Source of the DNA: Sipunculus nudus
Taxonomy: Eukaryota > Annelida > Sipuncula > Golfingiida > Sipunculidae
DNA: 64,000 nt
Direction: 5' to 3'
NCBI GenBank assembly: GCA_026874595.1
Contig: CM049314.1
Coordinates: 36,067,229-36,131,228, forward strand
The notes below the pieces were generated by a model. It worked only from the letters and a program-made list of their open reading frames with translations. It was not told where the DNA came from and ran no database searches. Positions 20,285 to 31,930 of the stretch are shown piece by piece; within the stretch, counting starts at the first letter, position 1; every line of letters begins with the position of its first letter. A program made the translations under genes and the position numbers.

Positions 20285-21818
20285 ATATATATATATATAT
20301 AGTGTATGTGACAATACTCACAATATATACAATTAAGTATAAGGTTTTAAAAAATATAAAGGTTAAGATTTTTACTAGTACATAGTAAAACAAGAAATGG
20401 AACCAAAATCTATTATTCTAATTATAAATTTTTTTCTACAAACTAATAAGTGGGAGATATATCCCGCCTGTTCCCCCTGCATTGACGCCCCTGTGATTGA
20501 GTCTACATACTCCCATATTGAATATCGGAGTCTATACATTCTTAAGTCATATTTTGTATCTACAAACACTGAATGTCCGGACATGCTGCGATTTTTTACT
20601 GAAGGGTGTATCTGCTTATCCTAAAAATATTATTTACACTCTCAGGACAACAGATGTTCAGACGTATTTGCTTACTATCAAAATAAAACTTTCGAACGAA
20701 AATCTATATTTAATATAGTATTCTCACACCCACGCTGCAGAGCCGATCTTGGGACGTATTTATATAATCGTACGCCATAGATATATAGTAAACGTATCTC
20801 GGTATCTACCTATTCGTATTTACATACTCACCTTTGTTTCTTGAGTTCCTATTAAACAACCAAATGGTCCACAACACAAGCTCGGCCCTATACACGAACC
20901 ACTTCCTTCCGGTCCGCACTGTGGGCACTGAAATATCGGAAATGACGTCATAAACCTATAATTCTGGACAATCTGCACAGGGACTAATACGATCAAGTTC
21001 ACCTACGCTCAGATCTGTCATTTTGTCGTATATAAACATTTATTAGTGAACCGTCACATTTTAAGCACTGAACACATTAAACGCTTGATGTTACTGTAAC
21101 AGTAACACGGTTGAAGAGCGAGTAATCCCGGAATCATGATACAACCTTACACTAATTAATGATAAATTAGTGATGAATTCCCCAGGAAGTACTTAATATC
21201 TCCAGAACTGGAGTAAATCCAAATAATATCCGCCATCCTTCACTACTCGTCATTATAAATGATTACAAATTTAACTGAGTGTTTCCTCTGACAGACCTGG
21301 ATTTAATGGGTGTAGCCAGAGGGTGATATGAGAGACCCCCCCCCCCCCCCCGGCACCATTGACTTTACATTTAATACTGAGGATACACTTTACACACATT
21401 AAATATATGCTTATAAGATAATAACTGAAAGTAGTTCTTCTCAATACATGAAAAATCATCCATGTTTTAATTTAGATACTTCACACTTTCATCTTTTACA
21501 ATTTAAATATAGAAAAAGATTTATAGAATAGGACATTTATCCATAATGTGTCATGAGACAACTAATGAAATGTTAGTAATAAATCATGCTTCCCAGACAT
21601 AGGATAAATAAATTAAACCGTTTGTAACATTAAATACTTTTTCACCTATTTTCAGTTATCATATACGCTGTCAAGAATTTGGCATCTCGGCTCTTTCATA
21701 TTTGTTTTCATTTCAGGATTGTTTTTATTTGAAACTTGCCCCGAAGCTTTCCACTACCAGCTTTCCAAAAGAATGTAATTAACATTAATTACGCACTTGA
21801 GAGATATACTCCTCACTG

Positions 21819-21880
<62 letters not shown>

Positions 21881-22732
21881 TCTTTGTGTTAATACCATTT
21901 TAAAGCAGTGAACCCGTGCACATTAAAATTCACCCTTCCGTCATATACTGAATGATTAATAATGATTAATAACATGTAAAAGTACTTTTTTTCTAATTTA
22001 AAAACAGCCATAGATATCTGAAAATATGCTTAAATTAATGGCAATGTGTACGAAAGCCTGATGGAATTCACCGTTTCAAGGTAAAAAAAAAATCAATCTT
22101 TTTCAAGTTTGGACTGCATAATAACGGGAGCCTACATCCCTATGTGTTCCACTTTGATTCGCTATACCGCCCGTGCCTCTGGCCAATGAATCTAGGACAG
22201 TCAAGCGTGGGTCCCGAGCAGTTACATTTAGCAGATAATTTGGAAATTATTACATTCGTTATAAAACTCCTTCATCTTAACCTCTGCCATCTATTCACCG
22301 TTTGCTCGGTAGATCGAAACCAGTGCCTAGAATATTCTGACAATGGTAGCCTGGCATCGGCAGTCTGAAAAAATGTTGAAACCGGCAATACTCGCAATGG
22401 GAGAAATATTCTTAGCCGTGTGTCAACTACCCTATATTTAGCAGTGGTTGAGTGAGCGAAGGTATAAAACGAATGTATTGTGACCGTTGCATAATGAGTG
22501 CATTATATAAACCAATATGCAATGAATAAGCTTATGTTGACAAATGATATAATATGCTCTGTTTGTGTCTCATAATGGTGTTTCTTAGTTTTGTCCTTAC
22601 CACGTCAAGGTTCCTGTAATCTGTATCTTTCGTGTAGCGTTTTTCGTCCCCTTTCGGAGGACAGGACCGGATGATGCACCCGCTGACCTCTGTGCACATG
22701 ACGACGGAAAGTGAAATTAAAAGAAGCTTCAT
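18041..22732 (-). CDS. Vasopressin/oxytocin-type neuropeptide-neurophysin precursor (four coding exons)
   Basis: This encodes a secreted neurohormone precursor of 156 aa. Exons 22732-22601, 20927-20832, 18710-18608 and 18180-18041 join in phases 0, 0 and 1 to a 471-bp frame ending TGA. Residues 1-18 are a signal peptide (LLLISLSVVM core, cut after EVSG). The hormone follows at once: CIIRSCPPKGDE, then the dibasic KR site (31-32). The neurophysin has all 14 family cysteines, as CPQCGP, SCIGPSLCC, GCLIGT, IC, PC, RC, RC, GICC, SC and AC. A 37-residue tail with two more cysteines follows. The hormone ring is normal (Cys1-Cys6, Pro7), but there is no Gly-Lys-Arg amidation site, so a conventional amidated nonapeptide is not predicted. 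Introns 1 and 3 sit where vertebrate vasopressin/oxytocin introns lie; intron 2 is extra. An acceptor just 5' of the start implies a non-coding leader exon. Confidence 0.93.
18608..18710 (-). CDS. Vasopressin-type precursor exon 3: neurophysin C-terminal half
   Basis: The exon encodes 34 residues plus one base, from ICSLAEPSRYPC to APGICCIE, with cysteines 7-12. A second frame is open across the same 103 bp, but only this one keeps the cysteine spacing and the exon phases. The acceptor is TGTCTTTCAG; the donor GTGTAG is weaker. Confidence 0.9.
19735..19797 (+). repeat. (TA)n array
   Basis: A 63-bp TA array within intron 2 of the vasopressin-type gene. Confidence 0.95.
20227..20301 (+). repeat. 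(TA)n array, interrupted
   Basis: TA array interrupted once by CATG at about 20278-20281. Confidence 0.95.
20832..20927 (-). CDS. Vasopressin-type precursor exon 2: neurophysin N-terminal half
   Basis: The exon encodes 32 residues from CPQCGPEGSGSC to GTQETK with neurophysin cysteines 1-6. It is flanked by GATATTTCAG and a GTGAGT donor. The loop between CC and GC is one residue shorter than in vertebrate neurophysins. Confidence 0.93.
21336..21351 (+). repeat. C16 homopolymer in intron 1 of the vasopressin-type gene
   Basis: A run of 16 cytosines. Confidence 0.9.
21820..21878 (+). repeat. (TA)n array
   Basis: A 59-bp TA array within intron 1 of the vasopressin-type gene. Confidence 0.95.
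22601..22732 (-). CDS. Vasopressin-type precursor exon 1: signal peptide and hormone
   Basis: The exon encodes 44 residues from MKLLLISL to YRNLDV. The hormone CIIRSCPPKGDE and the KR site are all in this exon, and the intron begins just before the first neurophysin cysteine, as in vertebrate homologues. The donor is GACGTG/GTAAGG. An in-frame ATG three codons upstream (22741) is an alternative start, giving MCTMKLLL. The upstream acceptor ATATTACAG/GTTGCAAC shows that transcription probably begins in an unidentified 5' exon. Confidence 0.93.
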
Positions 22733-22741
22733 TGTGCACAT

Positions 22742-23199
22742 AGAGTTGCAACCTGTAATATATAATACAAACATTGTACGAACAGACATAATAAGAAATA
22801 GTTAGAGTACTAAATTGACGTATGGCTGAGCTACCTGCAACCCAGGGCCTGAAAAAAAATAAGATAAAATTCGTTAATCTTATTTCAATTTTCATAAAAA
22901 GGCTATGGATGCATCTAACCCAAAATTGCGTATTAGCAAGTCATTTGAAAACTTTGATGAAAGACTTTATTAATACGTTTACAATTTTTGTAAGCTTAAT
23001 AAAGTTTATATATTATAAAAAAATCCTTTCCTAAAGTTTAAAACTCCAGCAATGATCTCTTTTCTGGAGTAGATAATAAAAAAAATGTTGGGTTCCCCTG
23101 TTCAGACGTTTAACTGGGACCTCCAATTTTTGTTTATGTCAAAACACTACTCATTAGACTTTCAGGACAATCAGGTGTACAGCGGTGGGTTTAATGGTA
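22742..23199. other. 5' flank of the vasopressin-type gene
   Basis: It must contain or precede the non-coding leader implied by the acceptor at 22757-22765. No TATA box or donor could be assigned with confidence. Confidence 0.4.
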
Positions 23200-23480
23200 T
23201 TGCCTTGGCCAGGTCGGTATGCGTTCATTGCCGTTCGTGTAGGTGTTTGTGTGTTAGTTCACAACGTAACAATAACATAATCATGAGCGGAATCTCATGA
23301 AATTATCAGGCAGTTTCGTAAATGGGTCAATGAGGAATCGATTAGATATTGGTGGGGGTCTGGGGAATGATCCGGATTCAGGAACTTCATTAAGAATATG
23401 CACACATGTAGAGTCACTTATGCATGAATGCACCTTGGAAATATGGGCCGTATAAGTGAATGCAAATACTGTTTGGGGAG
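23200..23480 (+). repeat. Dispersed repeat, copy 2
   Basis: The second copy of the repeat at 15187-15450, same orientation, with the same landmark words (AATCATGAGCGG, GGGTCAATGAGGAATCGATT, AATGATCCGGATTCAGGAA, ATGGGCCGTATAAGTGAATG). Identity is moderate. Confidence 0.65.
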
Positions 23481-24321
23481 CATCTGAGCTAAAACAACAA
23501 TTACTACCGGTATAACTTTATAACAGCAACCTTTTTAATTGTTCTAGAATTAAGGAAAATTTATTTTCCTATTTCTGGAAAATTAACTACATATTTCCCA
23601 TTATTCCGAAGTATTATCATGATGTTTCACATCAAAATCTTTAATGTCTACACTTCAGGATGTTCGGGAATAATAGTTCAGTTCTTTTCACAAAAGGAAA
23701 TGATTATTTATGCACACACAATAACGCGAGGGGAGTTGCGCTAACTAAAGGATATCTTTGAGATACTCTAAATCCAGTTGGCCTATTTAACCATTTATTT
23801 CTGCTAAAGAATTCTGGTCGCTCAGGAACCATGGTGACAAAACGTCTGGTATGTCAGACTAATCTGCGTTGTCAATTTGCTTCGTGTCATCTGGACTCCG
23901 TCTTTTTGGTTCCGAGCTTCGATAGTCACGTGCATTCTCCTACCATATATTGGATCACCCGAGAGAAAACCTCAGTTTCAAAATGTAATCGCAATCAAGG
24001 AGGTCCAGTTCATTCATCACATGTAAAAATAAAATGGCTGCCAACAGGCCGATATTGTATGAAATCAATAATTCAATCACACAGAGCCATTATCTACGTA
24101 TTGCAAAAACAGTAGTACTATAGCTCTGGCCCCTTACCTCTTTATACCTCAGCACCAACATTTTATGATCTTTCCCAGTCCTATGCTCACCCCTCCACAA
24201 ATATCATGGAAATGAAATATGGATTTTTGAACATTAAAAACAAGAAATAACCAACAATCAAAGAAATAAATGATAGCATAATCATTCGCCTAAGCGGTGG
24301 TTAAAAGCACCAAAGAAAAAT

Positions 24322-24780
24322 TGTTAAAGGGACCTAATCACCTGTAACGCATGTAGAATTAACCCGAAAATAGCTTCTTTACTTGAAAACAAATCCGTAC
24401 CTGCCACAACATTGCCTTTAAATCGTTTGCTTACTCCTGTTAACGAGTGTTAAAAAAATGGACCGGGCGCGATCACAGGTGTCAACATAACCACAGCGCG
24501 TGAGGAAGTGTACATCGCGGAGCCACAACACGTGTTAATCGATAACTTGGCCCAAAATATGTAATTCATGTTTCCGCTGGGTGAAACACCGTGTGTTGCG
24601 GCTCACAATCGGACCTCCGGTCACGTGGCTTTGATAGTAAACAATGGTGGTAAACAGACACACGTGGAATGTGTTTTCCAACACGCAGAGCCATAAAAAG
24701 GTGTTAAACAGCCGTTTGCGAGGTACTGAGACTTGCTGCTGGGATGATTTTGCTGGGGAAACTTTTGTATAAAGCAAAAC
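24322..24780 (+). repeat. Dispersed repeat B, copy 2
   Basis: Matches 16613-16935 in blocks (TAAAGGGACCTAATCACC, GTTTGCTTACTCCTG, GCTGGGATGATTTTGCTGGG). It is longer than copy 1 and more GC-rich than its surroundings. Confidence 0.45.
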
Positions 24781-25183
24781 TGAACTGATTGTGTGAAAGA
24801 ACAAGCATACAATTGCTCCTGATTATATCCTTTAAAAAATGGATAGCCATGCAGACATTCGATCCTACATATACTGTGGCTGACTTCATATTCGCAGGGT
24901 TAAATTTTCGTGATAGTTATTTTTCGGTGTTTTAAGAGGATTCAGTTTTCGCGATTTTATCGCATAGCAGACTACACAGAGTAGCGCATAGGTACTAGTA
25001 AAAATATTATTATAAGAATAATTTAATATGATCACCAAAGGTTCACAATCTTAAACAACGACTCAAGGTTTCATCAAACTAGTTGAACAGTTTTTTTCAT
25101 TATTGATAGATATATTAGAAATCTAATGTTCAAAATATTGATTTTTAAATAACATAAAACATCTTTTATTTGAAGAAATATCA

Positions 25184-25203
25184 TTTTTTTTTTTTTTTTT
25201 TTT
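25184..25203 (+). repeat. T20 homopolymer
   Basis: A run of 20 thymines about 190 bp from the 3' tail of the decayed LINE. Confidence 0.9.
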
Positions 25204-25390
25204 GCGTTTCGACAATGGACAGTTCACGCATACATGAGATACCATTTATAAAACGGCCGTTTTGATGACCTTCTTTTTCATAAAGGTTTTATTTTCGCAA
25301 TAAATTTCCTTTCGTAAAACCTATAATCTAGTCTGCATAAACATATAAAGGGTCATTTCCGTGTAAGAACGCAAAAATGAAATGTTGATC

Positions 25391-26640
25391 AGAACAGAAC
25401 AGAAGTATTTTCAGGAAAAAGGCCTCAGGCCCAAAGTTCCAAATATTTCAATAATAATTCAATCAAATAATGGCATAACTGGTACATAAAGTAGCAGTCT
25501 AATTATTAATTAATATATAATGGAACAAACACATGTAACATGACTGCATACCTTTGTACACAATGTACCAATTATTATTCTTCCTTTCCTCGAAAAGGAA
25601 TTATATAAATATGCAGCAACATTTATTATTTCAACATGATTGTCTAAATTGAATAATTTAATAAAAAATTGTTCACTTGGATAATGTAAGTCTTGTCTGA
25701 AGTATTTTAACCGCAAATCATTATATAATATACATTCTTGCATAAAGTGAGCTTCTTCATCAACAATATTGTATCCATGATGTAAACATATTTACATATC
25801 CTCTCTTCACGAGATACATCATTATGACGACCTATTTCTATAGCCAATTCATGACTGGGGCATCGAATTTTAGCAAGTGCTATGCGATGTTTTTTTATTT
25901 GGAATACAATATAAGTACTTTTCATATATTTTAAGGCATCATAATGATATAATTTACTACACAACTCAATATCACTATGCTAATTTTGAATAGTCATTTC
26001 ATTTTTTCTTATTTCACATCTCCAACATACTCAGCCATCCATACATATCCCAAATCAGACTCAAATAGCAATGTTCTTACATGAGATAACCCATTTGATT
26101 AACCACTGTTTTCTAAATTCATCAACAAACTGTACACTTGTTTCTGATACCTATGTTCTGGTATATAAAGTTATTTATTCCAATACTTAACAAAACTTAA
26201 TAAACAAGTTACAAACAAAGGAAATCTGCCGCAATCTCCTATTGCTGCTGCATTTGGAGTATTCTGGCCTTCATTTAAAATATATTTGCAAAATTTGTAC
26301 TGCACTCTCTCTGATAGTTTCTGATTTCTTAAAACCCTATGATTCGCATCCATATTTTACTGGCACTACCATTTGATCAAAAAGATTAAAGAGATGTTTA
26401 GTACTAACATATTTACACTTTTAACTGAATTTTTTAATCATACCTACAGCAACAAAGAATGTAATAAGGGCAAAATAATTTCAATTTGTAGCCCATCTGG
26501 TCCAGGAGATTTACCACTTCTGATTAACCGCATGTCTTAATTCGAATACCATTATTTCGGTATCACATACAGATCCTCTAATTAAATTATTTCCTAAGTA
26601 AATGTTAGCCATAATGCAAAATTCTTCCTAAACATCCGTG
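25391..26640 (-). pseudogene. Decayed LINE related to the arginine kinase intron LINE, internally deleted
   Basis: On the minus strand, broken segments match the ORF at 8780-11752: SGKSPGPDGLQIEI (near 26500), then directly MIKKF and LFDQMVVP (near 26380-26440), then YKFCKYIL...AAIGDCGRFPL (26200-26310), ALAKIRCPSHELAIEIGRH (about 25850) and YNDLRLKYF (about 25715). Most of the catalytic reverse-transcriptase region is absent. The 3' end at 25391-25450 has the family hairpin GGGCCTGAGGCC and a tail of TGTTC-type units. Stops and frameshifts are numerous. Confidence 0.85.
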
Positions 26641-26795
26641 TAGGCTTTGTACAAATTTTTTTTTTAAATCATACACTTTACTGAAAATTATCGCTAGCAT
26701 AAAGTGGTGACAAGGCATTTCTCATAGGTAACCATGGAAATTAATACAGAGAACATTTATCAAGAGAAAATAAAAAAACACGTCAAGCATACTTA

Positions 26796-26796
<1 letters not shown>

Positions 26797-26832
<36 letters not shown>
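26797..26832 (+). repeat. (TA)n array
   Basis: A 36-bp TA array. Confidence 0.95.
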
Positions 26833-26836
<4 letters not shown>

Positions 26837-29800
26837 ATATTAAAAATTTCCGATATAGAATTGGCAGCTTATTTTAGGACTGCTTATTCAAATAAGTTAC
26901 ATAAATCCAGTTCCATCTATTTACAACAGAGGAATGAATTTGCATGATTGTTTTTGTAATTGAACACTGGGACGAGTTAATAAAGCTTCTTTTTCTTTCT
27001 TAGCTTCTTCAGTTGTGTTTAACATGATAAAAAATTGTGATTGCCTGCTCCAAATCTGTGTACCAACAAGTTAAACTTATTCTCTTCTGATTAAATGTAG
27101 AATTCATTATTAAGCATAAAAACTAAAAAAAAAATAGATCTATTGTGAATGTAAATTGTTATGTAGTACTTTTACCTGTTTATCAAAAAAAATACCGTGT
27201 TATTTCATGCTTTTCCTTAATCATATGACATTTTTATTGAAACATACAAAAAAAGTTAAAAAATAAATACCGCCCGCCCGCATTGATTCCTGAAGAAAAG
27301 TGCCTGAGAACTATTCCTTTTTTATTTTTTGGCCTAAAGGATCGCGGAATCAAGGACTGTGAAGCCACTGCAAAAAGTGCCCTTTCGCTCATGTTTCAAA
27401 TTAACAATTACACGCATCAAATAAAAATATGTCATGTGACTCATATTTGTTTTAAACATGTGTCATTATAAAATCCTTAATGAGCAGTAGTTGAATCACC
27501 TAAACATGTCTGAGACGTGTTTAAAACATGTTTACATTTTTACTTTGATTGAAGGCGTGATATTTCATGAATAATGAACATGACTGCAAGTGTTCGAGAG
27601 GAAATCGCACCTGTCAATCAAACCCAACCAACAGGATGCAACAATACTGTTCACACGCAGACTTAACAAGAACACATGTATACAATAGGCTGATTTGACT
27701 GATTCGATTCTTGATGTCTCCCCGGTGATGCTAAACGTTTGATAAAAAAAATCGCACCAGAAATCCGCGTAAAACTGGTATAAACGAGCAATTTGGTTGG
27801 TTCAATTGCATTATTCATTATTCATGAAACAGAAGCAATAACAGTTTTACCGTTATTAAAAAAGACATATTTTTAGGTACCCCATTGAGCCGTAATCTTG
27901 CAACAGTTTCAGTAAGAGCGGGCTTGTTAAAACTAAATGGAGATATCCCGGTCTTAAAAGTAAAATACTTATAAAAATAAAATTTAATAAAGAATTTCAC
28001 ACTTAATTCAGAATTCATTGTTAAAGTGTTAAAGAAGGAGACATGGTATAGAAAGTCTGGGTATATTGTCATCTAGCATTTCCACAAAATGCGCAGAATC
28101 GGACTCAAAAGAGTACGACTTCGCTGTTTAGCGTTTATGGGTGTCACAGTCTGACCCCCACAATCCACCGCGGCCTCTACATACACATATGGCATAGGTA
28201 TAAATTAATAAAGATTGTATTGTAGAATTTTCAAATAATTTGGATAAGAATTGATCAAAGGCAAGTTGCATGTTTTTTTTTTCTTGTGCCGAGGGTTTCC
28301 GGATCAAGTACTATTTTTGTAAGAATATGCATGTGTATTGTCAAAAGAATTGTTTTCCTTGAAATGTCACAAATTTTGATTCTGAAGTTTGATAGTTGAG
28401 TATAGTAGTCCCGGCCGTCCACACCACCCTACCGGTAGGCGTTTGTTTTAAGTAGACACCACCTTTGGCGAAATAGTTCAAATGGAATCCACAGAAAGTT
28501 TATGAAAGACATCAGATATCATCGATAGGATAGGCAGCATAGCGGACAGCTTATCCGTTTAGCATGCATAGACCAGTTAACAATTCTACATCGACATTTC
28601 CACTTAATTTGAATCGGTATGTCCAGAGCATTTTGCAATTATTCCCTGTTCAATTTGTTCATTATTTTATAAAGATAGTTTGAAACCATATCAGAACATA
28701 CCGCGATAAAAAACGAACTAACGATTTTGATCATCAACTTAATATTTTTTTCACATGGATTGCACAAATAGTTGTTATAACTAATCGAAGCTTTCTCCAT
28801 GGCTCAGGAATTCAAAGCAAAAAGATTTGTAGTATTTAATAATGAACCCAGCATTATATTAATCCTAAATTAGATAGACTCAGGAACATAAGCTTCACGT
28901 TTGTGTGTTTGGTTTTTCAAGTAAGTCAACATTGCCGGTTTGAAACCAGAAGCTGTATATAGGAACGTTAATTTTATTTTGCTATAACTAAGCCCTCTCT
29001 ATTTAAGTATAAAATCCGCAATAGCAACAAAGGTAAGCTGTTAATCTATATTCTGTAATTAATACATTCTAGGCTTACCATGAAAGGCGTTACTTTGTCC
29101 GTTGACGTCGTGAATATAAGCTACGTAGGGGCGGATGCAGTATTATAGAATCGGGGTTGGTTTGGGCAGCCTCCTCCCATAGTGTAAAACATTTTTAAAG
29201 ATTAGGTTATAATGGGGCAACCTGGGTTAGCTTTAGCTGAGTAACATAAATGCATAATTTTAAACCGTATATGACATTTGCTTTTCGAGAAATATTTTTT
29301 TTTAATTTTAAAATGTTTTATTTAAGACACCCTCATTAAATATTCTTTCTTCTGTGGTTATGAAAACCAAATACCAAACTTTGAATTTATACCAACAGTC
29401 TTTTTTATTTTCTAGTTAATGGACTTGATGGTCGAAAGGGGTCCGCGCTAAATCCGGCCCGGGTGCGGAAATGCTCTTTCTCTTTCTCTTACTGCCGCCT
29501 TCGCATCGTGTATATATTTTACCTTTGCTATGCGGCTTTATCACAAATATAAAAAACCATCAGTATTACATATTGATATAAAAAAGTTGGGATGAATAGT
29601 CACTGAGAAATCATCCTAAAATATTGATTTAAACTTAACGAAAAACACCAACTCGTCGTCCTAATAAAAGGTTACAGCAAAGCTTGTTCCTTTCGTCTTC
29701 GGAGTCTACTTCGAAGGAAATCCAATGACGCATAAAAGATTTAAGGTATTGGAATAATCAGATTTATCGCAGTGATTTTGATGAAACCGGTTACGTAACC

Positions 29801-30135
29801 TTTATCTGATCATTTCTTATGACGCCCCTAGATATTCCACGCGCGATGGGGAATATGAACTCTTATCTGTGTAACTGTAATAGAAAAATGTTAGAAATAT
29901 GCTTCGTCTTTGCTTTAGGGATATTTGCTCTGACAGAGAAATAAGATCTGTACCTTAATTATAATATGAGGAAATTTTGATATATTACTTGATAGTAAAT
30001 GCATTTCAATTGTACTGGGTGATTATTACCATTCAAATTCTATAAACGTTTAACTATTTAAAAAAAAATCATCAGAGAAGCAGAGCTTTTTTTCAAGAAC
30101 AATTTTATTTATATGATGCTTATTAAAACCTACCG
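26833..30135. other. AT-rich stretch without recognised genes
   Basis: No exon, RNA gene or clear repeat could be supported. Open frames here are short and compositionally random. Confidence 0.5.
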
Positions 30136-30139
30136 GCTT

Positions 30140-30415
30140 CTGTGGATCAGGGCTAAAGCAAAGGACTCATAGCCGTGAGATCGTGAGGCCAAATCTGAGC
30201 CGAGGCGGTGTGATTTTTCACGGTCGGTCCCCACTCATGCAGGGAGAGCGCTGTGCAGTCTTAACGGGAAGGTCGTGTCCAACGGCGGTGTTTCACCTAG
30301 AAATGGGTGCACCTTTCGGGGGTTCCTCGGTGGTATAACGCGGGGATTACACAACCAGGGCCCGCAGGTGCAGTAGTCATCGGGCCTGGTTATTACCAGG
30401 ATATAAAATAAAAGG
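30140..30415 (+). mobile_element. tRNA-derived SINE (initiator/elongator Met-like head)
   Basis: The head reads TGGATCAGGGCTAAAGC (A-box-like), then an anticodon-like GGACTCATAGCC with CAT, then GGCCAAATCTG (B-box-like, consensus GGTTCGAATCC) about 45 bp after the A box. A GC-rich body follows to about 30400, ending in GATATAAAATAAAA. Boxes are diverged, so it is an old copy. The family was not identified. Confidence 0.5.
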
Positions 30416-30908
30416 ATGCGTGTGATACTGTCCTGTCGCGTAGTTCGAAACCGGAATGGAATTCTGTAAGTGTACATATAATTTTTTATAACTTGGTTTC
30501 ATTACACAAGTTTTCTCTGAGACAATCCACGATCGACCCCATTTTGATACTGTGTCGTATGGAGCAGGATCGATGATGTTAAACTTTGGCAGTTGTAGAC
30601 TAATCGTCTATTGTACTAGCAGTGCTCCGAATTTCCATAAATGTTATAACAATAAAACATCATTTGTTGCCAAAAAAAGTATTGTTACCACCAACCTTGT
30701 TGTAAGAGAGGTGACACTGTCTTTTATCAAGATAGAGACATAATGGTGGATACAGATTTCAGGGCGCAAGGTCATGGAATAAGAACATAAAACTTCCCTT
30801 GTACCTTAGCTGCACTCGGTCATCATTTAGATATTCTGTGTGGCCTTTTTTCTGTTTTTTTTTTTTTTTATTTTATTATTTTTTTTCATAGTTTATCTCC
30901 TTCCAGAT

Positions 30909-30968
30909 GTTCCCTCTTCTCCGAAGCCACTTATATGTGTTCCCTCTTCTCCGAAGCCACTTATATGT
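30909..30968 (+). repeat. 30-bp tandem duplication, two identical copies
   Basis: A 30-base unit beginning GTTCCCTCTTCTCCGAAGCC occurs twice without a mismatch, so the duplication is recent. Confidence 0.9.
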
Positions 30969-31930
30969 ATATCGTATATCAAAATTATCCGGTTACTTTT
31001 AATTAATCTCCCACATCACCTTTTAACATTTAATTATATTCCATTTAACTTTTCCTCTTCATATCATTTACTATCTAGTTCGATATGATATATACATCCT
31101 GTTTTCTGATGTCTCCTTTCTCTTTTAATGATGGCATTAAGATGATAATCTTTACCCTGTCTCTGATGTGATCTGCTTTCGAGTTTACAATGATCTCTTT
31201 TTTAAGCTGTTCAGATTATAACATATCAAACGAGAATTTGTTCTCAGACAGCGCAAACCTGCACCAAGGCAGCTCATCACCCCCATATGGCATTGTCAGA
31301 TATGTATTGTCAGAAAATCCTTGGATCAAGATGATGATCCGGATCACCCGAACAATTTAATCAATTGTTTCTTGTATGATTGCCTAGACCTGCGTAGGTC
31401 CCTATTATTTTGTCAGATTCTGATCTTACATCAATATACCCAAAGTCAAAGCAACCCCTGTACTGTTATACTGTTGACCCTATGTCCAGCTGCCCTATTG
31501 CTGCTATGACGAGTTCCAGTAATTTACAAATATGACTACAGGTGGCGTCTGTGTGCTCAATTATTAGGTTCTCACGTGGTCCTTACCCCTTAGTGATAGT
31601 GGGGCATACACTTGTTTACTAAAAACAACCGGAGAGGCGATGAATTTTATTATTTTTTTTTTTAGTTTTGTTGAACCCAAACATAATTTAAGAGACATAA
31701 CAATGAGTCGCGAGATGCCAAAAGTCAAATTCAAACGGGATATTACTGTAAAAGGCAGTTGGAAGTGACAATCATATCGAAAATTATTTTAATTATGACA
31801 GGTTTTTTGGTAAAATTAAAATGAAAAACTTGAAAAGACCATGAAAAGACAGAAACTCACTCATTAAAACCAAACGTTGTCTAAGATTTGTAAGACACCT
31901 TAAATGTATGTATTGTTTTAACCATGTGAC

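Larger units (their letters stand above)
18711..20831. other. Intron 2 of the vasopressin-type gene
   Basis: A 2.1-kb intron with two large (TA)n arrays (19735-19797; 20227-20301) and otherwise unremarkable AT-rich sequence. No inserted gene is seen. Confidence 0.7.
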
